From: Hyphomicrobiales bacterium
Lineage (GTDB): Bacteria; Pseudomonadota; Alphaproteobacteria; Rhizobiales; CAYWUX01
Length of the DNA stretch: 8,523 bases
Assembly: GCA_028279265.1 (NCBI GenBank)
Contig: JANQOC010000371.1
Location: 1-8,523 of the forward strand
Reading direction: 5' to 3'
Below the pieces are notes generated by a model. That model searched no databases. It was not told the DNA's origin and worked only from the letters and a program-made list of their open reading frames with translations. This document shows, piece by piece, positions 1 to 6,326 of this stretch (position 1 is the stretch's first letter; each line of letters opens with the position of its first letter). Position numbers and translations under genes: made by a program.

Positions 1-313
1 ACCATTGCAGAGACCGGTCGTCGCGGGTAAGCAGGGCGACGTTCAGTTCCGGTTCAATCAGAACCAGCCCCCGATCCTCCAGGGCCAGGTCCCTGTACCA
101 GGGCATGTCGGTAATCGCGCGTTGGAAAAACGCATGGGTATTGTGAAAAAAACCGGGCTGCCGGGGGTCTTCGATCGTCGTCAAACCGCCGCCGACTTCG
201 GATCTGCGTTCCAGGCACAGGCATTTCAGCCCCGCCAAACCGGCATAGGCTTGCAGGATGAGGCCATTATGCCCGCCTCCGAGGATAATACCGTCATAGA
301 TATTGTCGGACAT
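1..313 (-). CDS. FAD-dependent oxidoreductase, phytoene desaturase-like, N-terminal part (runs off the window)
   Basis: The minus strand from 313 to the left edge encodes about 104 residues beginning MSDNIYDGIILGGGHNGL. Residues 12-17 (GGGHNG) form the dinucleotide-binding glycine loop after a hydrophobic beta strand. E35, at the end of the second strand (CLCLERR), is the usual acidic residue that binds the ADP ribose of FAD. VGGGL at 40-44 is the second glycine-rich motif common in the NAD(P)/FAD oxidoreductases related to phytoene desaturase and amine oxidase. This type usually runs to about 500 residues, so only the FAD-binding start is visible and the substrate cannot be inferred. No strong Shine-Dalgarno is present before the ATG. 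A minus-strand promoter (AATAAT/TTGCAA) with an embedded operator lies at 424-452, so the gene probably belongs to the TetR regulon of this window. The family call is firm; the reaction is unknown. Confidence 0.85.
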   Translation of the reverse strand, partial: MSDNIYDGIILGGGHNGLILQAYAGLAGLKCLCLERRSEVGGGLTTIEDPRQPGFFHNTHAFFQRAITDMPWYRDLALEDRGLVLIEPELNVALLTRDDRSLQW

Positions 314-417
314 CTCAGCTAGCTACTGTTTGTTGGAACATTTTTCTCCGATGAACTCCGTCAATCTCCTTGCGCATGCCCGCCGATGGAAAATTAAACA
401 CGGCCTCGACTTCATTC

Positions 418-446
418 TTGCCAATTATTCACTAAGTAGTTACTTT
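418..446 (+). promoter_or_regulatory. Candidate promoter for the MetE-like gene
   Basis: A plus-strand -35-like TTGCCA (418-423, five of six matches) lies 17 bp before TACTTT (441-446). TACTTT keeps only the T, A and final T of the -10 consensus. The predicted leader to the ATG at 480 is about 27 nt. An alternative -10, AATTAT at 423-428, sits where the binding-protein promoter has TATAAT relative to the operator, but it has no -35. Either way the operator overlaps the promoter. Confidence 0.35.
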
Positions 447-452
447 TTGCAA
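424..452 (-). promoter_or_regulatory. Candidate promoter for the FAD oxidoreductase
   Basis: On the minus strand a -35-like TTGCAA (447-452) is separated by exactly 17 bp from a -10-like AATAAT (plus-strand ATTATT, 424-429), which matches TATAAT at five of six positions. The operator at 426-445 fills the spacer and part of the -10, so a bound protein would block RNA polymerase. This is seen by eye only; no transcript data are available. Confidence 0.5.
426..445. promoter_or_regulatory. TetR-type operator candidate, site 1 (FAD enzyme / MetE-like intergenic)
   Basis: The sequence is TATTCACTA-AG-TAGTTACTT. The right arm is identical to that of the perfect palindrome upstream of tetR (7422-7430). 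The left arm ATTCACT recurs at 3127-3133. The two arms are an imperfect inverted repeat around a 2-bp spacer, typical in size for a TetR-family dimer site. It lies inside the divergent promoter region, so one site could control both the FAD oxidoreductase and the MetE-like gene. Binding by the local TetR protein is inferred. Confidence 0.65.
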
Positions 453-479
453 ATTCTGACCGTAACGAGGTAAGGGATC

Positions 480-1490
480 ATGAGCCAAGATAAACCGCGA
501 ATTAAAACAACTGTCGTCGGATCCTATCCCGTGCCGGACTGGCTGGTTGCCCTGCCTTCGGAACAGGCGCTTATTGATGCCACACGCGCTATAATCGGCA
601 CCCAGGAAACGGCAGGGCTTGATGTGGTCTGTGACGGCGAGCTTTACCGGTTCGATATCAACCATCCCGAGACCAACGGCATGATCGAGTATTTCACCCG
701 GCCCATGGACGGCATTCGCAACGACAGCACATTTCAGGAAGTGCTGGATTATAGAGAGCAAAAAGGAATGGATTTCCGGGCCCAGCCTCCAGGCGTCGTT
801 GATGGGCCCGTGGATCATGGCACGCTGGATCTCCCCTACGCTGCCATGCGTGCCCGGCGGCTGACAAAGCGACCCCTGAAATTTACCCTCACCGGGCCTC
901 ACATGCTCGCCAAGACTCTTATCAATGAGCACTACACGGATGTGTCGGAACTTGCAAACGCCATCGCCTCAGTCCTTGCCGAACAGGTCCGTCATGTCGA
1001 GGCGGATGTCATTCAGGTGGATGAAGCCAACCTTCCCGGTTCGCCCGATGAGTGGGAATGGGCGGCAGAGGCCATCAATCTGGTTCTGGACGCCGTGAGG
1101 ACAACGCCGGCCGTTCATTTGTGTTTCGGGAACTATGGCGGCCAGTCGATCCAGGAGGGAACCTGGAAAAACCTGATCAACTATCTTAACAGCCTGCATA
1201 CGGATCATATCGTCATGGAAAATGCGCATCGTCCGATTGAGGAGCTGGAAGTTTTTAAAGATCTGGATCCGAAAATAGGTCTGGGGCTTGGTGTCGTGGA
1301 TATCAAAAGGAACGATGTCGAGTCCCCTGACGCCATTGCCCGCTCCCTGGAACAGGCGGAAAAGCTGATCGGCACCGGCCGCATCACTTACATCAATCCC
1401 GATTGTGGCTTCTGGATGCTGCCCCGAAGTGTTGCCGATGCCAAGATTAGAACCCTTGTCGAGGGGCGCGACCTTTACGAATCCCGCTGA
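480..1490 (+). CDS. MetE-like zinc-dependent methyl/alkyltransferase (catalytic domain only)
   Basis: This 336-residue protein corresponds to the C-terminal catalytic half of cobalamin-independent methionine synthase (MetE), which is usually about 750 residues. The N-terminal barrel is absent. Visible family marks are VVGSYP (12-17, the GSFP loop near the thiol substrate), DGE (52-54), QVDEANLPG (179-187, matching IDEPA) and the zinc ligands H213-x-C215, E247 in MENAHRP, and C309 in NPDCGF. All four ligands are kept, so a zinc-activated thiol is expected. Known relatives include methionine synthases of the short type and epoxyalkane:coenzyme M transferase, so the acceptor could be homocysteine or another thiol. 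The ATG follows GAGG (467-470) at 9 nt. The gene is monocistronic, convergent with the ABC ATPase gene, and carries an operator in its promoter. This suggests a catabolic role rather than routine methionine synthesis, which is inference. Confidence 0.88.
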   Translation: MSQDKPRIKTTVVGSYPVPDWLVALPSEQALIDATRAIIGTQETAGLDVVCDGELYRFDINHPETNGMIEYFTRPMDGIRNDSTFQEVLDYREQKGMDFRAQPPGVVDGPVDHGTLDLPYAAMRARRLTKRPLKFTLTGPHMLAKTLINEHYTDVSELANAIASVLAEQVRHVEADVIQVDEANLPGSPDEWEWAAEAINLVLDAVRTTPAVHLCFGNYGGQSIQEGTWKNLINYLNSLHTDHIVMENAHRPIEELEVFKDLDPKIGLGLGVVDIKRNDVESPDAIARSLEQAEKLIGTGRITYINPDCGFWMLPRSVADAKIRTLVEGRDLYESR

Positions 1491-1527
1491 TTTTGATTGA
1501 AATCCGCCCCTTTGGGATCGGCTTGGA

Positions 1528-2298
1528 CTACATGCCGAGCAACTGGTAGATGCGGCGGGTGTAGGTCCCGAATTTTTCATCGGTTTTCGTATTCAGATCC
1601 CTTGGATGCGGAATATCAACATCGAAATAGTCGGCGATCTCTGCCGGTGCTGTGGACATAACCGCAACGTGGGTTCCGAGAAATACCGCTTCCTGGATCC
1701 CGTGGGTGACAAATATGATGGTCTTGCGGGAGCTTTGCCAGATGTCGAGCAATTCCAGGTTCATTTTTTCCCGGGTCAGGGCATCAAGGGCGCCAAACGG
1801 TTCGTCCATCAGGATAAGTTTGGGATCGTGGATCAACGCGCGGGCAATGGCTGCGCGCTGTTGCATGCCCCCCGATAGCTCGTAGGGGTAGTTGTCGCCA
1901 AAGCCGTCAAGGCCGACCATGTTCAACAGGTCAATGGCGCGTTCCCGGGATTCTTTCATGGGTCGCCCGAGAATTTCCGCCGGAAGCAGTATGTTTTCAA
2001 CGATCCGCCGCCACTTGAGGAGCAAGGGCTGCTGAAAAACCATGCCGATGTCCTGGCTTGGATCAAATGGGATCTCATCATTTCCGATTTGCACTTCGCC
2101 GCCGTCATGGGGATGCAGGCCGGCGAGAATTTTCAGCAATGTGGATTTGCCGCAGCCAGAGGGGCCAACGAGGCTCACGAGCTCGCCATTCATGACGTTC
2201 AGGGAAACATCCTTGATAGCTTCGAACTCAGTATCGCGCGTTCGATAAATCTTGCGTACATTTTTTAAGGAAATAAACGGGGCTGCTGTCACTTGCAC
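1528..2298 (-). CDS. ABC transporter ATP-binding protein, NitT/TauT/thiamine-precursor type
   Basis: This is the 256-residue cytoplasmic ATPase of an importer. In order it has Walker A GPSGCGKST (45-53), a Q-loop in VFQQ (87-90), the signature LSGGMQQR (141-148), Walker B LILMDEP (161-167), the D-loop ALD (170-172) and the switch histidine H199 in VTHGIQEA. The segment LLLKWRRIVENILLP after the Q-loop and the length fit the SsuB/TauB/ThiZ subfamily. The permease stop codon ends at 2299 and this gene begins at the next base with GTG. A second in-frame GTG at 2292-2290 sits about 9 nt after the GGAG that overlaps the end of the permease gene, so the true start may be two codons later. Translation is clearly coupled to the permease. 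Family assignment is firm; the solute is not determined. Confidence 0.95.
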   Translation of the reverse strand: MQVTAAPFISLKNVRKIYRTRDTEFEAIKDVSLNVMNGELVSLVGPSGCGKSTLLKILAGLHPHDGGEVQIGNDEIPFDPSQDIGMVFQQPLLLKWRRIVENILLPAEILGRPMKESRERAIDLLNMVGLDGFGDNYPYELSGGMQQRAAIARALIHDPKLILMDEPFGALDALTREKMNLELLDIWQSSRKTIIFVTHGIQEAVFLGTHVAVMSTAPAEIADYFDVDIPHPRDLNTKTDEKFGTYTRRIYQLLGM

Positions 2299-3063
2299 CT
2301 ACTCCACACGGGCATCCTGAACGACGAATATGCGTTCCAGCAGGATTACAATTCCGTAGAGCACAACGCCGATCAAAGTGACCAGCAAGAGTGCCATGAC
2401 CATGGCATCCGTATTCAACGCCTCCTGAGTGACGAGCATGAACCAGCCCAACCCCCGGTCCGATTGAATGAACTCGCCGACGATTGCGCCGGCAACCGCG
2501 AGAATGGTCGCCACCTTCATTCCGGAGAAAATATAGGGTAGGGCGCCGGGAAACTGGATCTTAGTTAGAATTTGCCACTGCGATCCTTTCAGGGAGCGCA
2601 CCAGGTCAAGCAAATCCGGTTCCACCTCGCGCATCCCCCGGGCCGTGTTCAGCAGGATCGGGAAGAAGCAGATCGTAAAAGTGATGACGATATTCGTGGT
2701 TACCCCAAAGCGCAGCCAGACAATGAACAAAGGTGCCATCGCCACTTTTGGAATCATGTTCAGGGTCACAAGCAGGGGCATCAGGGTTTCATCTGTGCGC
2801 CGCGACCAGGTAAACATTACCGCAAAGGCGACACCGACGATGACGGCCAGGATATAGCCGCCGAATATTTCCTGGGAGGTGGCAATAAAATGCGTGCCCC
2901 AGTTGTAATTTTCCTCGCCCAGAGTCTGAAGAGCCTGCAGCGGCGTCGGTAGAATATAGGCTGGAATATCACCAATGATGACGGCCCCCCACCAGAGTGC
3001 CACAAAAGCGATATGGACCAGAATTATTGTTGTGATTTTGCGCCAGGTTGCGGCAGAAGGCAT
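2299..3063 (-). CDS. ABC transporter permease, SsuC/TauC/ThiX type
   Basis: This is a 254-residue inner-membrane protein with about six hydrophobic segments, near residues 12-31, 66-86, 97-117, 123-140, 183-198 and 219-245. The cytoplasmic EAA-type loop lies around 143-172 (GMREVEPDLLDLVRSLKGS and onward to FPGALP). It contacts the ATPase in the binding-protein-dependent permease family, and a homodimer is usual in this subfamily. The ATG is preceded by AGGGGA (plus-strand TCCCCT, 3070-3075) at 6 nt, a good ribosome site. The gene is the first of a two-gene minus-strand operon with the ATPase. It is divergent from the substrate-binding-protein gene, which completes the importer. Its promoter region carries an operator half-site. 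Confidence 0.95.
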   Translation of the reverse strand: MPSAATWRKITTIILVHIAFVALWWGAVIIGDIPAYILPTPLQALQTLGEENYNWGTHFIATSQEIFGGYILAVIVGVAFAVMFTWSRRTDETLMPLLVTLNMIPKVAMAPLFIVWLRFGVTTNIVITFTICFFPILLNTARGMREVEPDLLDLVRSLKGSQWQILTKIQFPGALPYIFSGMKVATILAVAGAIVGEFIQSDRGLGWFMLVTQEALNTDAMVMALLLVTLIGVVLYGIVILLERIFVVQDARVE

Positions 3064-3093
3064 GCAACGTCCCCTGAATATTGACCATTGAAG

Positions 3094-3122
3094 TTTTTAG
3101 TTACTTTTGCGAAATTTGTCTA
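3094..3122 (-). promoter_or_regulatory. Candidate promoter for the permease-ATPase operon
   Basis: On the minus strand TAGACA (plus 3117-3122, five of six to the -35 consensus) is followed after 17 bp by TAAAAA (plus 3094-3099, four of six to the -10). The predicted leader is about 24 nt and carries the AGGGGA ribosome site. The -35 abuts the -10 of the divergent binding-protein promoter. The half-operator 3098-3106 lies across the spacer and the -10. Confidence 0.4.
3098..3106. promoter_or_regulatory. TetR-type operator half-site, site 2 (permease side)
   Basis: TAGTTACTT here is identical to the right arm of sites 1 and 4, and it is followed by TTTGC as at site 1. The expected left arm (3087-3095) matches poorly, at about four of nine positions. 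This is either a half-site, a weak secondary site or one bound cooperatively with site 3, which lies 31-39 bp away centre to centre depending on how the half-site is framed. Confidence 0.4.
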
Positions 3123-3128
3123 TATAAT
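3123..3128 (+). promoter_or_regulatory. -10 element (TATAAT) for the binding-protein gene
   Basis: This is a perfect TATAAT hexamer, 54 bp upstream of the ATG at 3182. The best -35 at 17-bp spacing is the weak GTTACT (3100-3105), which is itself part of the site 2 half-operator. Transcription would begin near 3135, inside the site 3 operator, so a bound repressor would occlude the start point. Confidence 0.5.
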
Positions 3129-3145
3129 TCACTGAATGGTTACTT
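3126..3145. promoter_or_regulatory. TetR-type operator candidate, site 3 (binding-protein side)
   Basis: The sequence is AATTCACTG-AA-TGGTTACTT, followed by AT. It shares ATTCACT with site 1 and GTTACTT with all other sites. The left arm overlaps the end of the TATAAT -10, and the right arm covers the predicted transcription start. The -10 has the same offset from the operator as TATAAG has at site 4. Confidence 0.6.
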
Positions 3146-3181
3146 ATGGTTTGGTTCAATTAAATTGTAACGGGAGGAACA

Positions 3182-4192
3182 ATGTTACCGTTGAAACAGA
3201 TTTCTACCTCTGCACTGGCCCTGTTGCTAGCGTGTTTTTTGAGCATGGGTCAATCTTCGGCTGCTGAAAAGATAAACTTTGTTCTGAATTGGGTGCCGGG
3301 AGGAGATCACTCTCCGGTTTACTGGGCGAAGGCTCAGGGGCACTATGAAAAGGCCGGAATTGATCTGACAATCGAAAACGGAACCGGCTCCGGAGCTTCC
3401 GCCAAAAAAGTGGGCATTGGCCGCAACCAGGTCGGAATTGCCGATCTGCCGACGGCGCTCCGCGCTATTGGCAAAGGTGCCGATATCGTCGCGGTTATGA
3501 ACATTTATGCCAATTCCCCCTACGGGATTTACTGGAAGAAGTCATCCGGTATCAAGTCATTCGAAGATCTCAAAGGTCGGACGATTGGAAATCCGCCATT
3601 CGATGCCGCCCGGCAAATGTGGCCGGCAATCGCCAAGGTTCTGAAGATCGATCCGGCTTCCGTAAAATTTGTGAATGTAAAACCGAATGCCAAGGTCGCT
3701 TCCATGCAGTCCGGCGCAATTGATGCAACCACGAACTTTTACAACGTGCATTATATTTACCAGCGCATTTTCAAGGATGACATGGGCTTCGTTGCTCTGC
3801 GTGACCTCGGATATAATCCCTATGGAAACTCTATCATCGCTAATGGCAAATGGGCCAAGGATAATGCTGAAACGCTGAAAAAATTCGTTTCCGTAACCCA
3901 GCAGGCTTATGCGACCTGCGTCAAAAACCCGAAACCCTGCATTGAAACACTGGCTAAAGCCGGCAGCCAGAAGGTTGAGGATGTTACCGAAAACTGGAAA
4001 CTTGTGGTCGAGCTGATGACTCACAAAACCAGTGTCGAAAGTGCCTTGGGATATTTCGCGGAAAATCGCATGAATGACGATTATGCAGGCGTGAAAGCTT
4101 CGTTTGGTGACATCAAGGCTTATGATATCAAGAGCGCTTATACGAACCAGTATCTGGACATGTCGATCAAGATGCCAAAATCCGGCCTCTAG
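3182..4192 (+). CDS. ABC transporter substrate-binding protein, NMT1/THI5-like
   Basis: This 336-residue exported protein has a signal peptide: a lysine at position 5, a hydrophobic core at about 9-22, and a likely signal peptidase I site in GQSSAAEK near 26-28. The mature part opens INFVLNWVPGGDHSPVYWAKAQG and continues YEKAGIDLTIENG. This is the layout of the NMT1/THI5-like, SsuA/TauA-type binding proteins that serve sulfonates, nitrate-like anions, riboflavin or pyrimidine thiamine precursors. The loop GSGASAKKVGIGRNQVGIAD (69-88) is the usual ligand-proximal region. The SD GGGAGG (3172-3177) lies 4 nt before the ATG. It is divergent from its permease and ATPase. An LLAC at 15-18 could be read as a weak lipobox, but the hydrophobic run continues past it, so I prefer a soluble periplasmic protein. 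The ligand cannot be named from the sequence. Confidence 0.92.
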   Translation: MLPLKQISTSALALLLACFLSMGQSSAAEKINFVLNWVPGGDHSPVYWAKAQGHYEKAGIDLTIENGTGSGASAKKVGIGRNQVGIADLPTALRAIGKGADIVAVMNIYANSPYGIYWKKSSGIKSFEDLKGRTIGNPPFDAARQMWPAIAKVLKIDPASVKFVNVKPNAKVASMQSGAIDATTNFYNVHYIYQRIFKDDMGFVALRDLGYNPYGNSIIANGKWAKDNAETLKKFVSVTQQAYATCVKNPKPCIETLAKAGSQKVEDVTENWKLVVELMTHKTSVESALGYFAENRMNDDYAGVKASFGDIKAYDIKSAYTNQYLDMSIKMPKSGL

Positions 4193-4213
4193 GACCGCGA
4201 TCAGAATGCGAAT

Positions 4214-4269
4214 CTTCCCGTGGGTGCCAGTCACTGAACGGGGAGGTTCGATGGAGATCCATGTTTTTT
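4214..4269 (+). terminator. Weak attenuator or terminator-like region after the binding-protein gene
   Basis: An 8-bp stem with one G-U pair (4214-4221 with 4238-4245) is followed by a small ATGG/CCAT hairpin (4251-4262) and then six Ts (4264-4269). The T-run follows only the weak small hairpin, so this is not a textbook terminator. It might partly lower read-through into the downstream trio, which would suit the high demand for a binding protein. The rest of the 4193-4415 gap shows no convincing promoter or operator. Confidence 0.3.
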
Positions 4270-4415
4270 GAAAAACAGAACCGGTATTCAACTCCGCCGG
4301 ATCGCGACAATCATAGCCTATGTCCGGCGGCAGGATTACTTTTCGCTGCTTTTCTCAAGTGCATGACGCGAATGACTTTGATAAAGCCTCAAATAACACC
4401 GCAGTTAACACCCGT

Positions 4416-5459
4416 ATGGATGACGTCCTGAACATCTCCGCGATCCCAGACTCTTTCGCATCGGTAAACGAACTGGAAGACTTTATGACCTGTCCCAGTT
4501 CGGATCTCATAAGGGATCTCGAAAGTATAGACGGAGATATCATGCTTCTGGGCGTCGGCGGCAAAATGGGCCCGACCCTTGCCCGCCTTGCAAAACGCGC
4601 TGTTCCCGATCGAACCATATTTGGTGTCGCGCGTTTTTCCGAGCCCGATTTGAGACAAAAGCTTGAAGATTGGAATATCACGACCATAAAGGCGGATCTT
4701 CTCGATAGTCAGGAACTGCGCAAGCTTCCCCGTGCGAAAAACATCATTTTCATGGCCGGTCGCAAGTTTGGATCATCCGGGGCCGAGGACCTGACATGGG
4801 CCATGAATGTCCATTGTCCCGCCCTTGTTGCCCAGGCCTTTCCGGATCAGCGTATTGTCAGCCTGTCCACAGCCTGCGTGTACCCTTTCGTGCCGGTGAC
4901 AAGCGGCGGTGCGGTTGAAGACTTACCTCCAAATCCGCCCGGAGAGTATGCCCAGTCCTGTGTCGGGCGTGAACGAATGTTTCAGTATTTTTCAAATCAG
5001 TTAGGGACACCGGGCTGCCTTATCCGCCTGAGTTACGCAATCGACACGCGTTACGGGGTTTTGTTCGACGTGGGAAAAGCGGTCTTCGAAGGCCAGCCCA
5101 TCGATCTCGGTATGGGGCATGTCAATGTGATCTGGCAGGGCGATGCCAATGCCCAGATCTTGCGGGCGTTGAAACACTGCCGGGTTCCCGCCTGGCCCCT
5201 TAATGTCAGCGGCCCGGAGACAACGTCCATTCGCTGGCTGGCGGCAGAGTTCGGCAAGCGGTTCTCCATTGATCCCAAGCTCGTCGGGCAGGAAGCGGAG
5301 TCCGCCTGGCTCATCAACACGGACAAAGCCGTCAAGCTCTTCGGCAAACCCCTTATATCGCTTCCGCAAATGATCGATTGGGTCGCCGATTGGATCAGCC
5401 AGGGCGGCGAGACACTCAATAAACCGACAAATTTTGAGGTTCGGGATGGCGCTTATTGA
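4416..5459 (+). CDS. SDR-like NAD(P)-binding epimerase/dehydratase family protein lacking the catalytic lysine
   Basis: This is a 347-residue protein from ATG 4416. A longer ATG at 4320 would add 32 residues that look poorly coding. Neither start has a good ribosome site. The Rossmann motif is GDIMLLGVGGKMGPTLA (40-56; glycines in GVGGKMG at 46-52). D94 in IKADLLD and MAGRKFG (113-119) follow as in extended SDRs, and STACVYPF (151-158) holds the serine/threonine position. The active-site motif that should read YxxxK is YAQSC (Y178 to C182), so the lysine needed for ordinary SDR redox chemistry is replaced by cysteine. The protein may bind a nucleotide without classical catalysis, or use other chemistry. 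The following acetyltransferase gene overlaps its end by 14 nt, so the two are translationally coupled. The substrate is unknown. Confidence 0.82.
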   Translation: MDDVLNISAIPDSFASVNELEDFMTCPSSDLIRDLESIDGDIMLLGVGGKMGPTLARLAKRAVPDRTIFGVARFSEPDLRQKLEDWNITTIKADLLDSQELRKLPRAKNIIFMAGRKFGSSGAEDLTWAMNVHCPALVAQAFPDQRIVSLSTACVYPFVPVTSGGAVEDLPPNPPGEYAQSCVGRERMFQYFSNQLGTPGCLIRLSYAIDTRYGVLFDVGKAVFEGQPIDLGMGHVNVIWQGDANAQILRALKHCRVPAWPLNVSGPETTSIRWLAAEFGKRFSIDPKLVGQEAESAWLINTDKAVKLFGKPLISLPQMIDWVADWISQGGETLNKPTNFEVRDGAY

Positions 5460-6300
5460 AGAGCTGGAGGTCGTCTCTCTGGACGTGCAGCATCTCCAGG
5501 GTGCTTTGTCCCTCTCGCAGGAAGCCGGGTGGAATCAGACGGTTGAGGATTGGACCATGATGCTCGAGAGTGGCCAGGGCATCGGCTTGATCGATGCCGG
5601 TAAGGGCCTCGTTGCCAGCGCCCTGACACTTCCCTACGGTTCGGAATTCGGGTGGATCAGCATGGTTCTCGTCACCCGGTCGCATCGCCAACAGGGTCTG
5701 GCGACAAAACTACTCAATATGTGTATCGAGAAACTCGAAGAAAGCGGGCGGGTGCCGGTGCTGGATGCCACGCCGGACGGGGAACGCGTCTATCGGCCTC
5801 TGGGATTTGACCCTCATTTTTCACTGACCCGATGGCAGATCGACGATGCACGGAAGGTTGATCTGGGTAACCGGTCCCAAGACCCGGCTGCAATCGATAG
5901 CGGCGGGATGGAACAGGTGTTTGCACTTGATCGCGATTATTTTGGTGGTGACCGCTCCGCGATCATTGCCCATCTCGTGGAACGGGGCCACGGATTTTCT
6001 TATCTGACAGATGACCGGACAGGCTTTGTACTGGGGCGTAATGGCCGTGTCGCAACCCAGATCGGGCCTCTGTTTGCGTCCTCTCCGGAAGCGGCGATCA
6101 CCTTGTTAAGGGCCGCCTTGGCGAAGATCTCCGGCCCGGTATTTGTCGATGCCGGCGATCATCAATCTTCATTTGTTGCGATCCTGAAAGAGTTTGGTTT
6201 TCAGGTTCAGCGACCGTTCCTGCGCATGGCCAAGAATCGCAAGCTTCCGTTTGGCCGCAAGGAAAATCTGTATGCCATGGCGGGACCGGAATTGGGATAG
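5446..6300 (+). CDS. GNAT family N-acetyltransferase, two-domain (YitH-like) type
   Basis: This 284-residue protein starts at ATG 5446, placed 6 nt after GAGG (5436-5439). A TTG at 5434 is in frame but overlaps that ribosome site. The N-terminal half has the acetyl-CoA-binding GNAT core: strand WISMVLV (70-76), then the pyrophosphate loop R81-x-x-G84-x-A86 in RQQGLATKLL, then the late motif VYRPLGF (115-121). The C-terminal half (about 185-262), with VATQIGPLFASSPEAAITLL and PVFVDAGDHQ, resembles the second acyltransferase-like domain seen in YitH-type proteins (Acetyltransf_18). The acceptor is unknown; a small amine or amino acid made in this pathway is plausible. It overlaps the SDR-like gene by 14 nt, and the aldolase-like gene starts 26 nt downstream, so the three form one operon. 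Confidence 0.88.
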   Translation: MALIEELEVVSLDVQHLQGALSLSQEAGWNQTVEDWTMMLESGQGIGLIDAGKGLVASALTLPYGSEFGWISMVLVTRSHRQQGLATKLLNMCIEKLEESGRVPVLDATPDGERVYRPLGFDPHFSLTRWQIDDARKVDLGNRSQDPAAIDSGGMEQVFALDRDYFGGDRSAIIAHLVERGHGFSYLTDDRTGFVLGRNGRVATQIGPLFASSPEAAITLLRAALAKISGPVFVDAGDHQSSFVAILKEFGFQVQRPFLRMAKNRKLPFGRKENLYAMAGPELG

Positions 6301-6326
6301 TGACGGGAAAGGCTTGAACTTCAATT

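Noticed and set aside
5..322. Plus-strand open frame at the left edge
   Set aside because: The minus strand encodes a clear FAD-binding N-terminus (GGGHNG, E35, VGGGL), so this frame is its shadow.
432..932. Minus-strand open frame of 166 codons over the start of the MetE-like gene
   Set aside because: It lies antisense to a well-supported gene with intact family motifs, and its translation shows no recognisable domain.
1481..1527. Bidirectional terminator between the convergent MetE-like and ATPase genes
   Set aside because: Only weak stems (ATCCC/GGGAT with a long loop, CCC-TTT-GGG) and no adjacent T-run on either strand.
969..1580. Minus-strand open frame of 203 codons over the MetE-like gene end
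   Set aside because: It is antisense to the zinc-site half of the MetE-like protein and overlaps the ATPase gene end; no domain and no ribosome site support it.
3224..3235. Lipobox (LLAC, residues 15-18) in the binding protein
   Set aside because: Leucine at -2 is poor, the hydrophobic segment continues beyond the cysteine, and a good signal peptidase I site lies downstream at about residues 26-28.
3557..4291. Minus-strand open frame of 244 codons over the binding-protein gene
   Set aside because: The plus-strand binding protein has a signal peptide, a strong ribosome site and family motifs; the antisense translation resembles nothing.
4320..4415. Upstream ATG extending the SDR-like protein by 32 residues
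   Set aside because: The added residues look poorly coding, with no ribosome site. The start at 4416 already leaves about 40 residues before the Rossmann strand. It is not excluded.
5434..5445. TTG start for the acetyltransferase
   Set aside because: The TTG lies within the GAGG ribosome site that is ideally spaced for the ATG at 5446.
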